Positions 55,600 through 63,911 of a stretch of DNA of 64,000 bases are shown here, piece by piece. This DNA comes from Bog-473 sp963791995 (lineage in GTDB: Bacteria > Actinomycetota > Acidimicrobiia > Acidimicrobiales > RAAP-2), in assembly GCA_963791995.1 (NCBI GenBank), contig CAWBUQ010000011.1, forward strand, positions 301,193 through 365,192, given 5' to 3'. The stretch's first letter is position 1. Each line of letters opens with the position of its first letter. The position numbers and the translations under genes are program-made. The notes beneath the pieces are model-generated. The model searched no databases, was not told where the DNA came from, and was given only the letters and a program-made list of their open reading frames with translations.

Positions 55600-57282
55600 C
55601 TAGGTCGCGTGCAGCAGCCCGAAGACGATCGAATCGTAGAGGGCCTGCCAGCTCGCCTCAATGATGTTCTCGGAGACCCCGATGGTCGTCCAGGTCCGTT
55701 CGCCGTCGGTGGTGTCGACGAGGACCCGCGTGACCGCGCCGGTGCCGCGGCCGGTATCGAGCACGCGGACCCGGTAGTCGGTGAGGTGCATGTGGTCGAG
55801 GGCGGGGAACTTGGCCCCGATGGCCCCGCGCAGGGCGCCGTCGAGCGCGTTGACCGGCCCGTTGCCCTCGGCCGTCGCCACGATGCGGTCGGTCCCGACG
55901 TGCACCTTGACCGTGGCCTCGGTGGTGACGCCGGGAGCTTCGGGGGCGGTCGGGTCGCCCGGGGAGCCGTGGTCGGTGATGACGCGGAACGACTCCACCG
56001 TGAAGTAGTCGGCCGACCAGCCGCTCGCCCGCCGCAGCAGCAGCTCGAGCGAGCCGTCGGCCACCTCGAAGTGGTAACCCTCGTGCTCCAAACGCTTGAG
56101 CTCGTCGAGCACGCGGCCGATCACCTCGCCGTCGAGCTCGAGCCCGAGCTCATCCGCCTTCATGGCCAGCGTCGAACGCCCCGCCATCTCGGAGACGACG
56201 ACGCGCGTGCCGTTGCCGACGAGGTTGGGCTCGACGTGCTCGTAGAGGTCGGCGCTGCGAGCGACGGCGCTGGCGTGCAACCCGCCCTTGTGGGCGAACA
56301 CCGAGTTGCCGACGTAGGGCTGCTGCGCATTGGGCGCGATGTTGACCAGCTCGGCGATGTGATGGGCGACGGGCGTCAGCCGCTCCAGGCGCTCGCTCGG
56401 GATGGTGCGGATCTTGAGCTTCAGCGACAGGTTCGGGATGGCGGCCGAGAGGTCGGTGTTGCCCGCCCGCTCGCCGTAGCCGTTGATGCAGCCCTGCACC
56501 TGGGTCACCCCGGCCTGCACGGCGACGAGCGAGTTGGCCACGGCGCAGCCGGCGTCGTTGTGGCAGTGGATGCCCAGCTGCGCACTGGTGCGCTCGCGCA
56601 CGTCGGCCACCGCCTGGCCGACGTCGTCGGGCAGAGAGCCGCCATTGGTGTCGCACAGGACGAGCGCCTCGGCGCCGGCCTCTTCGGCCGCGGCCAGGAC
56701 CCGCAGTGCGAAGTCGGGATTGCGCCGGTAGCCGTCGAAGAAGTGCTCGGCATCGAGGAAGACGCGCAAGTCGTGTGCGCGCAGGTGGCGCACCGAGTCG
56801 GCCACCATGGCGACCGCCTCGTCGAGCGACGTGCGCAGCGCCTCGGCGACATGGCGGTCCCACGACTTGGCCACGATGCAGGCGACCGGCGCGCCCGCCT
56901 CGATGAGGTTGGCCAGGACGCTGTCGGTCTCCGGCTTGACGCCCGCCCGCCGCGTCGAGCCGAAGGCGACCAGCGTGGCCGTGCTGAGGTCGAGCTCCTT
57001 CTTGGCGCGGGCGAAGAACTCGATGTCCTTCGGGTTGGCACCGGGCCAGCCGCCCTCAATGAAGGTGACGCCGAGGTGGTCGAGCTGCTCGGCCACCCGG
57101 AGCTTGTCGTCGACCGTGAGCGACAGCCCCTCCTGCTGGCTCCCGTCGCGCAGAATGGTGTCGAAGATGTCGACTGCCTCGGGCAGCTCGGGGACGTAGA
57201 AGTCGTGGCCGTGCGCGCTGTGGCCGTGCGCGTGGGTGTGGCGCGCACCGCCGTGGCTGTGGGTCTCGGCGTCAGTCGACAT
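55600..57282 (-). CDS. cimA: (R)-citramalate synthase
   Basis: 560 residues; condenses acetyl-CoA with pyruvate to citramalate, giving a threonine-independent route to 2-ketobutyrate for isoleucine. The HMGL-like barrel begins VDIFDTILRDGSQQEGLSLT and holds FIEGGWPGANPKDIEFFARA, LCDTNGGSLPDDVGQAV, GIHCHNDAGCAVANSLVAV and INGYGERAGNTDLSAAIP; the C-terminal regulatory LeuA dimer domain follows (TEATVKVHVGTDRIVATAEG). ERAGNTDL and HNDAG distinguish the CimA/LeuA family; FIEGGWPGANPKD marks the citramalate type. The first 25 residues are His-rich. Overlaps ilvE by 11 bases. Confidence 0.92.
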   Translation of the reverse strand: MSTDAETHSHGGARHTHAHGHSAHGHDFYVPELPEAVDIFDTILRDGSQQEGLSLTVDDKLRVAEQLDHLGVTFIEGGWPGANPKDIEFFARAKKELDLSTATLVAFGSTRRAGVKPETDSVLANLIEAGAPVACIVAKSWDRHVAEALRTSLDEAVAMVADSVRHLRAHDLRVFLDAEHFFDGYRRNPDFALRVLAAAEEAGAEALVLCDTNGGSLPDDVGQAVADVRERTSAQLGIHCHNDAGCAVANSLVAVQAGVTQVQGCINGYGERAGNTDLSAAIPNLSLKLKIRTIPSERLERLTPVAHHIAELVNIAPNAQQPYVGNSVFAHKGGLHASAVARSADLYEHVEPNLVGNGTRVVVSEMAGRSTLAMKADELGLELDGEVIGRVLDELKRLEHEGYHFEVADGSLELLLRRASGWSADYFTVESFRVITDHGSPGDPTAPEAPGVTTEATVKVHVGTDRIVATAEGNGPVNALDGALRGAIGAKFPALDHMHLTDYRVRVLDTGRGTGAVTRVLVDTTDGERTWTTIGVSENIIEASWQALYDSIVFGLLHAT

Positions 57283-58201
57283 AGTCCAGCCATTCCTTGT
57301 ACTGGTCCACCTCGCCGCGCACCGTGGCGAAGTAGGTCTGTTGGATCTCCTTGGTGATCTTGCCCGGGCGCCCCGGCCCCACCGGCCGGTCGTCGACGGC
57401 GCGGATCGGCACCACCTCGGCGGCGGTCCCGGTCAAGAAGGCCTCGTCGGCCAGATAGAGGTCGGTGCGGATAATCGGTTCGTGGCGCACCTCGTAACCC
57501 AGATCGCGCGCGATCGTCTCGACGGAGTCCTGCGTGATGCCGTCGAGCGCGCCGGCATCCGACGTCGGCGGCGTGAGGAGCACGCCGTCGCGCACGATGA
57601 AGATGTTCTCCCCGGTGCACTCGCTCACGTCGCCGTTCGGCGCGAGGAGGATGGCCTCGTCGTAGCCCGCGTTCAGCGCCTCGACCTTGGCCAGCGAGGA
57701 GTTGGCGTACATGCCGGTCCCCTTGGCGGCCGTCGGCACGGCGTTGGGGTCGTGGCGGCGCCACGAGCTGATCTTGCAGGAGACGCCGTTGGCGACACCC
57801 TCGTCACCGAGGTAGGTGCCCCAGGGCCACGCCGCCACCGACACGTTGACCGGGCACGGCAGCGGGTTGAGTCCCATTTCGCCGTAGCCGAGATAGACCA
57901 GCGGGCGCAGGTAGCAGCCGTCGTTGAGCCCGTTGACGCGCACGACCAGCCGCGTGGCCTCCATGACCTGCTCGACGGTGAACGGCACGTCGATGAGGAA
58001 GACCTTCGCCGAGGCAAAGAGCCGGCGGATGTGGTCGCCCAGCCGGAACACGGCGACGCCCTGGTTGGTCGGGTAGGCGCGGATGCCCTCGAAGACGCCC
58101 GACCCGTAGTGCATCGTGTGGGTGAGCACGTGCACGGTGGCCTTGTCCCAGTCGACGAGCTCGCCGTCCATCCAGATCTTCTCGGTCGGGGTGATGGGCA
58201 T
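57272..58201 (-). CDS. ilvE: Branched-chain amino acid aminotransferase
   Basis: 309-residue fold-type IV PLP enzyme catalysing the last step of Leu, Ile and Val synthesis. It shows KIWMDGELVDWDKATVHVLT, THTMHYGSGVFEGIRAYPTN, GTGMYANSSLAKVEALNAGY with the PLP lysine, and VSECTGENIFIVRDGVLLTP. Length and the GVFEGIRAY signature fit the short bacterial IlvE. It lies five bases after leuB and overlaps cimA, forming a leuB-ilvE-cimA operon. Confidence 0.95.
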   Translation of the reverse strand: MPITPTEKIWMDGELVDWDKATVHVLTHTMHYGSGVFEGIRAYPTNQGVAVFRLGDHIRRLFASAKVFLIDVPFTVEQVMEATRLVVRVNGLNDGCYLRPLVYLGYGEMGLNPLPCPVNVSVAAWPWGTYLGDEGVANGVSCKISSWRRHDPNAVPTAAKGTGMYANSSLAKVEALNAGYDEAILLAPNGDVSECTGENIFIVRDGVLLTPPTSDAGALDGITQDSVETIARDLGYEVRHEPIIRTDLYLADEAFLTGTAAEVVPIRAVDDRPVGPGRPGKITKEIQQTYFATVRGEVDQYKEWLDYVD

Positions 58202-58206
58202 GGCGG

Positions 58207-59241
58207 CTACAGCCTTTCTGCGATGGCGTCGCCCACGGCGGCCGTGGACAGCTGGGTGGACGATGACTGCGTTGCGAGTGAATCGACCTGGGCGCCGACG
58301 GCCTTGAGGATGCGGGCGGCGGCATCGGCCTCGCCCAGGTGCTCGAGCATCAGGGCAGCCGAGTGGATGGCCGCCAGGGGGTTGGCGATGCCCTTGCCCG
58401 CGATGTCGTGGGCGGCGCCGTGCACAGGCTCGAAGAGCGACGGTCCGGTGCGGGCGGGGTTCAGATTGGCCGACGCGGCGAAGCCGATCCCCCCGGACAC
58501 CGCGCCGGCCAGATCGGTGAGGATGTCACCGAAGAGGTTGTCCGTGACGATCACGTCGTAGCGCGCCGGCTGCTCCACGAGGTAGATGCAGGCCGCGTCG
58601 ACGTGGTTGTAGTCCCACTCGACGTCAGGGTGCTCGGGTGCGACCTCGCGGACAGTGCGTTGCCACAGGTCGCCCGCGAAGGTGAGGACATTGGTCTTGT
58701 GCACCAAGGTGAGCTTGCGGCGGCGGCGCTCGGCCAGCTCGAAGGCGAAGCGGACGCAGCGCTCCGCACCCATGCGCGTGTTCACCGAACCCTGGGTCGC
58801 GACCTCGAACGGCGTGCCCTTGCGCAGGAAGCCACCCTCGCCGGCGTAGGTCCCCTCGGTGTTCTCCCGCACGACGGTGAAGTCGGTGCCCTCGGCGATG
58901 GACCCCGGGACGCCGGCGAAGGGGCGCAGATTGACGTAGAGGTCGAGCTCGAAGCGCATGCGCAGCAGCAGGCCGCGCTCGAGGGTGCCGGGCGGCACGG
59001 CGGTGTCGCCCACGGGCGGGCCGACGGCGCCGAGCAGGATGGCGTCGAAGCCGCGCAGTTCCTCGAGCGTCTCGTCGGGCAGGACGACGCCGTCTCGGAG
59101 GTAGCGGGCAGCACCGAGGTCGAATTCGGTCGTGTCGAGGTCGACGCCTGCTGCGGCCACCACCTTGAGCGCCTCGGCGCAGACCTCCGGCCCGATGCCG
59201 TCCCCGCCGATCACGGCGACCCGATGCCTGCTGCTGCTCAC
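58207..59241 (-). CDS. leuB: 3-isopropylmalate dehydrogenase
   Basis: 344 residues; NAD-dependent oxidative decarboxylation of 3-isopropylmalate in leucine synthesis (and of 2-methylmalate-derived erythro-3-methylmalate in the citramalate route). Motifs are HRVAVIGGDGIGPEVCAEAL, DFTVVRENTEGTYAGEGGFL, HKTNVLTFAGDLWQRTVREV, DVIVTDNLFGDILTDLAGAV and GPSLFEPVHGAAHDIAGKGI. The GTG start has AGGAGAGGAC upstream; the frame is open further upstream through the leader hairpin but I take GTG 59241 as the homologous start. First gene of the leuB-ilvE-cimA operon. Confidence 0.95.
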   Translation of the reverse strand: MSSSRHRVAVIGGDGIGPEVCAEALKVVAAAGVDLDTTEFDLGAARYLRDGVVLPDETLEELRGFDAILLGAVGPPVGDTAVPPGTLERGLLLRMRFELDLYVNLRPFAGVPGSIAEGTDFTVVRENTEGTYAGEGGFLRKGTPFEVATQGSVNTRMGAERCVRFAFELAERRRRKLTLVHKTNVLTFAGDLWQRTVREVAPEHPDVEWDYNHVDAACIYLVEQPARYDVIVTDNLFGDILTDLAGAVSGGIGFAASANLNPARTGPSLFEPVHGAAHDIAGKGIANPLAAIHSAALMLEHLGEADAAARILKAVGAQVDSLATQSSSTQLSTAAVGDAIAERL

Positions 59242-59595
59242 TGTCGTCCTCTCCTCAGTCCGTGTCTCGTACGCGGTGCCCGGTCTTCTGGCGGTCGCGC
59301 CCAGCGGGGACCCCGCCAGGAATTGAAAAACCGTCCACAGTGTGGACGGTTCGAAGGCGCGCGGGGTGGTCGGCGCGCCTAGTGAATAATGCCTACGAAG
59401 TACTCGGAACGATGCATAGCCCCTCATTCTCTCGCAGCGGGAGCACCCTCGTCAACACTCGCACTGCACGGCGGCACCGCCGACGGCCCGGCCGTTGCAG
59501 GCGGAAGGGCACCCACCCCCGCTCCGATTAGCCTGGGAGCCGCCGGACGCCGTGCTCCGCACCGCCCGGGCAACCCCCTTTCGGAGGACAATGCT
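59242..59595. other. Divergent leader region between leuB and greA
   Basis: 354 bases with no independent gene. It contains a 23-base perfect palindrome with a T-run on the minus strand (see the next entry), a minus-strand open frame from ATG 59427 that runs without a stop into leuB, and, at the greA side, the Shine-Dalgarno GGAGGA. Promoters for both directions must lie here, but none is close to consensus. Confidence 0.6.
59329..59351 (-). terminator. Intrinsic-terminator-like hairpin in the leuB leader, candidate attenuator
   Basis: AACCGTCCACA-G-TGTGGACGGTT is an 11-base perfect inverted repeat. On the minus strand it is followed at once by TTTTTC, the form of a Rho-independent terminator, 88 bases before the leuB GTG. 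A terminator here would end transcripts reading toward leuB, so it is best explained as attenuation of the leuB-ilvE-cimA operon, or as the end of a short leader RNA. The tiny loop would open to about three bases in RNA. Confidence 0.55.
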
Positions 59596-60096
59596 GTGAC
59601 AAACGCATCCGCCAACCAGACCGAGCCGACGAAGCTGACGCAGGCCACCTTCGACCGCCTCACCGCCGAGCTCGAGGACCTGACCACCCGTGGACGGGTC
59701 GAGATCGCCCAGGCCATTGAGGCAGCCCGCGCCCTCGGCGACCTGAGCGAGAACGGCGACTACCACGCCGCCAAGGATTCGCAGGGGAAGATGGAGTCGC
59801 GCATCCGCCAGCTCCAGGCGATGCTCAAGGACGCCGAGATCGTGGACGAGTCCGGATCCGACGACGGCACCGTCTCCTTGGGCAGCATCGTCACCCTCCG
59901 CTACGACGGCGACGACGAGGAGGACACCCAGCGGTTCTTCGTGGGTTCCATTGAGGAGCGCCAGGGCGACCTCAACGTGATCTCCCCGAGCTCCCCGCTC
60001 GGCCAGGTGCTCGTGGGCCAGCGCGGCGGGGGCGTCGTCGAGTACCGAGCGCCGGGCGGCATGCTCAAGGTGCACGTCGTCGCCGTGGACCGCTGA
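59596..60096 (+). CDS. greA: Transcription elongation factor GreA
   Basis: 166 residues; rescues arrested RNA polymerase by stimulating transcript cleavage. The N-terminal coiled coil reads FDRLTAELEDLTTRGRVEIA, ARALGDLSENGDYHAAKDSQ (the acidic tip DLSENGDY is diagnostic) and the C-terminal FKBP-like domain has VSLGSIVTLRYDG and ISPSSPLGQVLVGQRGG. GTG start with GGAGGA seven bases upstream. Its TGA overlaps the leuC ATG, an unusual coupling of an RNA polymerase factor to leucine genes. Confidence 0.96.
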   Translation: MTNASANQTEPTKLTQATFDRLTAELEDLTTRGRVEIAQAIEAARALGDLSENGDYHAAKDSQGKMESRIRQLQAMLKDAEIVDESGSDDGTVSLGSIVTLRYDGDDEEDTQRFFVGSIEERQGDLNVISPSSPLGQVLVGQRGGGVVEYRAPGGMLKVHVVAVDR

Positions 60097-61502
60097 TGGC
60101 CGCACCCCGCACGCTCAGCGAGAAGATCTGGGACGCACACGTCGTCCACGCCACCGAGGGTGAGCCCGACATTCTCTTCATCGACCTCCACCTGGTGCAC
60201 GAGGTGACGTCGCCCCAGGCCTTCGACGGGCTGCGCCTGGCGGGACGCGGGGTGCGCCGGCCCGACCTCACGGTGGCGACGGCCGACCACAACGTCCCCA
60301 CCACCGACATCGACAAGCCCGTGGCCGACCCCGTGTCGGCCCAGCAGCTGAAGGTCCTCGACGACAACACGGCCGAGTTCGGCATCACCTGCTTCCCGAT
60401 GGGCGACGCCAACCAGGGCATCGTGCACATCATCGGGCCCGAACAGGGTTGGACGCAGCCCGGTATGACGATCGTCTGCGGCGACAGCCACACCTCGACG
60501 CACGGCGCGTTCGGCGCCCTGGCCTTCGGCATCGGTACCAGCGAGGTCGAGCACGTGCTCGCCACCCAGACGCTGCCCCAGGTGCGCCCGAAGACGATGT
60601 CGGTGACCGTCGAGGGCGCGCTGGCTCCCGGTGTCACGGCGAAGGACGTTGCACTGGCGATCATCGGCACCATCGGGACGGGCGGAGGGATCGGCCACGT
60701 CATTGAGTACCGGGGGTCGGCCATCCGGGGCCTCTCCATGGAGGGCCGGATGACGCTGTGCAACATGTCGATCGAGGGCGGGGCGCGCGCCGGCCTGGTG
60801 GCGCCCGACGACACGACCTTCGATTACGTCGCCGGCCGCGACCAGGCACCGACGGGTGACGCGTGGGACGAGGCGCTCGCCTACTGGCGCACCCTCACCA
60901 CCGACGAGGGCGCCACGTTCGATACGGAAGTCGTGATCGACGCGGCAACCATCACCCCGCACGTCACCTGGGGCACCAACCCCGCCCAGGTGGTCGCCAT
61001 CGCTGGCTCGGTCCCCGATCCCGAGGCCATGGCCGACGCCGGTGACCGCGAGGCCGCTGCCCGCGCGTTGGCGTACATGGGCCTGGAGGCCGGCACCCCG
61101 ATGCGCGAGGTCAGCGTCGACACCGTCTTCCTCGGGAGCTGCACGAACTCGCGGATTGAGGACTTCCGGGCCGCCGCCGCCGTCCTCGAGGGGCGCTCGG
61201 TGCGCCAGGGCCTGCGCGCACTGGCCGTGCCCGGTTCGCACCGGGTCAAGGCACAAGCCGAGTCAGAGGGCCTGGACAAGGTCTTCGTCGCCGCCGGCTT
61301 CGAGTGGCGCGAGCCGGGGTGCTCCATGTGCCTGGCGATGAACCCCGACAAACTGGCCGTTGGCGAACGCTGCGCCTCGACGTCGAACCGCAACTTCGAA
61401 GGCCGCCAGGGCCGGGGCGGCCGCACCCACCTCGTCTCCCCCGCCGTGGCCGCGGCCACCGCGGTCGCCGGGACGTTCGCCACACCGGAGGACCTGGACT
61501 GA
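60096..61502 (+). CDS. leuC: 3-isopropylmalate dehydratase large subunit
   Basis: 468-residue aconitase-family subunit. The [4Fe-4S] cysteines are in TVFLGSCTNSRIEDF and in EPGCSMCLAMNPDKL; other signatures are TVATADHNVPTTD, TIVCGDSHTSTHGAFGALAF and GTSEVEHVLATQTLPQVRPK. Together with LeuD it isomerises 2- to 3-isopropylmalate and, in the citramalate pathway, citramalate to 3-methylmalate. The ATG overlaps greA's TGA and the stop overlaps leuD's ATG. Confidence 0.97.
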   Translation: MAAPRTLSEKIWDAHVVHATEGEPDILFIDLHLVHEVTSPQAFDGLRLAGRGVRRPDLTVATADHNVPTTDIDKPVADPVSAQQLKVLDDNTAEFGITCFPMGDANQGIVHIIGPEQGWTQPGMTIVCGDSHTSTHGAFGALAFGIGTSEVEHVLATQTLPQVRPKTMSVTVEGALAPGVTAKDVALAIIGTIGTGGGIGHVIEYRGSAIRGLSMEGRMTLCNMSIEGGARAGLVAPDDTTFDYVAGRDQAPTGDAWDEALAYWRTLTTDEGATFDTEVVIDAATITPHVTWGTNPAQVVAIAGSVPDPEAMADAGDREAAARALAYMGLEAGTPMREVSVDTVFLGSCTNSRIEDFRAAAAVLEGRSVRQGLRALAVPGSHRVKAQAESEGLDKVFVAAGFEWREPGCSMCLAMNPDKLAVGERCASTSNRNFEGRQGRGGRTHLVSPAVAAATAVAGTFATPEDLD

Positions 61503-62105
61503 TGGAACCTGTCATCGTCATCACCGGACGCGCCGTCCCGCTGGACCGCACCGACGTCGACACCGACCAGATCATCCCCTCGGACTGGCTGAAGCGGGTG
61601 GAGCGGACCGGCTTCGGCGCCGGACTCTTCTCCGAATGGCGGGACGACCGGAACTTCCCGCTCAACGATCCCGAGTTCGTCGGAGCCAGCATCCTCGTGG
61701 CCGGGCACAACTTCGGCACCGGATCCTCGCGCGAAGCACGCGGTGTGGGCCCTGATGGATTACGGGTTCCGCGCCGTCGTCTCCTCCCGCTTCGCCGACA
61801 TCTTCCGCAACAACTGCACGAAACAAGGCCTGCTGCCCGTCCAGGTCAGCGAGGATCTGGACCGCGCGCTGCTCGACGCGGTGACCGAGAACCCCGCGCA
61901 GGAGATCACTATCGACGTTGCGCGGGGAACGATTGAGGCGCCGGCGGCGGGGCTGAGCGGTACGTTTCCCCTCGACGAATTCACCCGGGAGCGACTTCTC
62001 AATGGCTGGGACGACATCGGACTCACACTGCGCTATGCCGACGACATCGACGCGTTCGAGCGCCAGCGGCCGGCATTCATGCCCTCCGCCTCCGCCTCTA
62101 TCTGA
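61502..62105 (+). CDS. leuD: 3-isopropylmalate dehydratase small subunit (frameshifted)
   Basis: About 200 residues, swivelling domain of the isopropylmalate isomerase. N-terminal half: PLDRTDVDTDQIIPSDWLKR, NFPLNDPEFVGASILVAGHN, FGTGSSRE. One extra base at about 61736 breaks the frame; after it the protein continues HAVWALMDYGFRAVVSSRFA, DIFRNNCTKQGLLPVQV and GLSGTFPLDEFTRERLLNGW. The GSSRE-HA junction is the strongly conserved substrate loop, so a sequencing insertion is the likely cause. Confidence 0.93.
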
Positions 62106-62114
62106 CACTCGGTC

Positions 62115-62996
62115 ATGACGACGTTCCGGCCGATGACCGAGGTCGACGTGCCGGGCGCCGTCTCGGCGTTCGAGCAGGGCCTCCTGACCATGCAGGCCCG
62201 CCACAACCTCCCCGTCACCGCCAACTCGATCCGCGACGAGAAGCGCCGCCAGGACCGCACGCGCCACTTCCTCCACACTGACCCGGCCGGGTCGTGGGTG
62301 GCCGAGGACGCCGGAACGATCATCGGAATGTCGCAGTCCTTCGTACGCGAGGGCTACTGGATGCTGTCCCAGCTCGGCACCGTGCCGGGCCGCCAGGGGC
62401 TCGGCGTCGGCAAAGAGCTGCTGCGCCTCGCGTTGGATCACGGCGACCCGCAAGGCCCCGGCACGATCCAGTGCTCACGCGACCCCAAGGCGATGGCGCT
62501 CTACTCGAGCTTCGGCTTCTCGCTGCACCCTGTCGTCGCGGCATGGGGCCCGATGCGCCCGAAGTCGGTGACCAGACCGGCCGAGGTCGAGCGCTACGAG
62601 CCCGAACAAGTCTCAGTACGCGAGCTCGCGGTGGTCGACGCCATCGACCGCACCGTGCGCGGGTCTGCGCGCGCCGTCGACATCGTCGCCATGCTCGAGC
62701 AGCCTGGCAACCGCCTCCTGCTGCACGGCGAGGACGGTTACGCCGTGGCCAAGGACGAGCGCATCGTCACCTTGGGCGCACGTACCGAGGAGTCAGCGGT
62801 GCTCGTGCTGCGCACGATGCTCGCCGAGGCGCCGGCGGGCGAGACCATTGCGATCGAATGGCTGTCGTCGGCCCAGCAGTGGGCCATCCGTGAGGTTGTC
62901 TCGGTCGGGATCGAGCTGCAGCCCTACGGGCCGGTCATGGTGCGCGGGATGGAGGGGCCACCCTGCCCGTACATCCCGAGCGGCGGGTTCGGGTAG
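62115..62996 (+). CDS. GNAT-family acetyltransferase, two-domain
   Basis: 293 residues. The N-terminal GNAT domain has GTIIGMSQSFVREGYWMLSQ and motif A LGTVPGRQGLGVGKELLRLA, with YSSFGFSLHPVVAAWG closing the fold. A second part from about residue 150 (VSVRELAVVDAIDRTVRGSA, RLLLHGEDGYAVAKDERIVT) looks like a degenerate second GNAT repeat. Function unknown. It lies nine bases after leuD on the same strand. Confidence 0.85.
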   Translation: MTTFRPMTEVDVPGAVSAFEQGLLTMQARHNLPVTANSIRDEKRRQDRTRHFLHTDPAGSWVAEDAGTIIGMSQSFVREGYWMLSQLGTVPGRQGLGVGKELLRLALDHGDPQGPGTIQCSRDPKAMALYSSFGFSLHPVVAAWGPMRPKSVTRPAEVERYEPEQVSVRELAVVDAIDRTVRGSARAVDIVAMLEQPGNRLLLHGEDGYAVAKDERIVTLGARTEESAVLVLRTMLAEAPAGETIAIEWLSSAQQWAIREVVSVGIELQPYGPVMVRGMEGPPCPYIPSGGFG

Positions 62997-63062
62997 GGCA
63001 GCCTTTCACCTCGTCCTTTGCCTCTCTAACCCATCCTCCGCGGTGGTCTTAGGCTGCGCTTC

Positions 63063-63317
63063 GTGGACCGTCGACGAAACCGGTCATCTTCTGTCCGCAG
63101 TGGGTTGCACGTCGGAGACGGCGGAAGAGAGATGGCGGCCTGGGTGCTGCAGCGAGCCTTTGCGAAGGGTCAGCTCACCCGCCATGAGCTCGAGGAACGA
63201 CTCTCTCTGGTGCTGGCTGCCCGGATCCGAAATGACTTGCGCCCGGCCTTAGGGGACTTGGAGGAATATCAGCTCGTTCGTTCGGACCCGAAACTGTGGC
63301 GGTTGTGGTTGGACTGA
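63063..63317 (+). CDS. DUF1707 (SHOCT-like) domain protein
   Basis: 84 residues. The domain pattern is VGDGGREMAAWVLQRAFAKG, QLTRHELEERLSLVLAARIR and NDLRPALGDL. DUF1707 usually sits at the N-terminus of actinobacterial membrane proteins and is sometimes alone; here no membrane segment follows, so it is a solo version. GTG start. Role unknown, perhaps recruiting or oligomerising small membrane partners. Confidence 0.8.
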   Translation: MDRRRNRSSSVRSGLHVGDGGREMAAWVLQRAFAKGQLTRHELEERLSLVLAARIRNDLRPALGDLEEYQLVRSDPKLWRLWLD

Positions 63318-63322
63318 CCGGG

Positions 63323-63877
63323 TCAGACAACTGAGTCGACCACAGCCTCGAGCTGACCTTCCAGAATGGATTCCACCGTCTCGAACGGGGTCTGGTTCGA
63401 AGTATCGAGCCACAGCCCGATCCGAGGGGTTGTCGCGAGCAACCTGTCGAGTTGGTGCGCATCAGGTTTCCCGGGGCGGTAGGCGACCTTGCCACCTTCT
63501 CGCCGCCTGTTGTCATCACGCTGGAGGACAACGGCCACGCTCGGACGGAGAACGACGAGGCGTCGAGGCCGGACGGGCACCGCCTGGAGCCAGGTCACTA
63601 TGTCCTCGCCGAAGATGTTGTCTTGGACGACCGTAGTGAAGCCGGCCTCGCAATACGCGGTCGCACACATTGCCGAGAGGCGATAGCGGAGACTGAGGAG
63701 CTTCCTGGCCTCATGTTGGTCCTCGTCCCACGGATGGATCCAGCCGTTTGCCGCCCATCGGTAGAACTGACCTCCTCGGACATGAACGCCACGCTCGAAG
63801 TGACGCGCAAGGAGATCGGACACGGTGGACTTGCCCGCTCCCTGTATTCCGACGACCAGCCACACCCCGTCCGACAT
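63323..63877 (-). CDS. P-loop AAA-type ATPase/kinase-like protein
   Basis: 184 residues. Walker A is WLVVGIQGAGKSTVSDLLAR, then FTTVVQDNIFGEDIVTWLQ and an arginine-rich lid region (QRDDNRRREGGKVAYRPGKP), like shikimate-kinase- or gluconate-kinase-type P-loop enzymes that phosphorylate small molecules. The substrate cannot be read. Stops six bases from the DUF1707 stop (convergent). Confidence 0.83.
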   Translation of the reverse strand: MSDGVWLVVGIQGAGKSTVSDLLARHFERGVHVRGGQFYRWAANGWIHPWDEDQHEARKLLSLRYRLSAMCATAYCEAGFTTVVQDNIFGEDIVTWLQAVPVRPRRLVVLRPSVAVVLQRDDNRRREGGKVAYRPGKPDAHQLDRLLATTPRIGLWLDTSNQTPFETVESILEGQLEAVVDSVV

Positions 63878-63911
63878 GGCGACATTCTCGCAAAAGTGAT
63901 GCTTGCGACCG

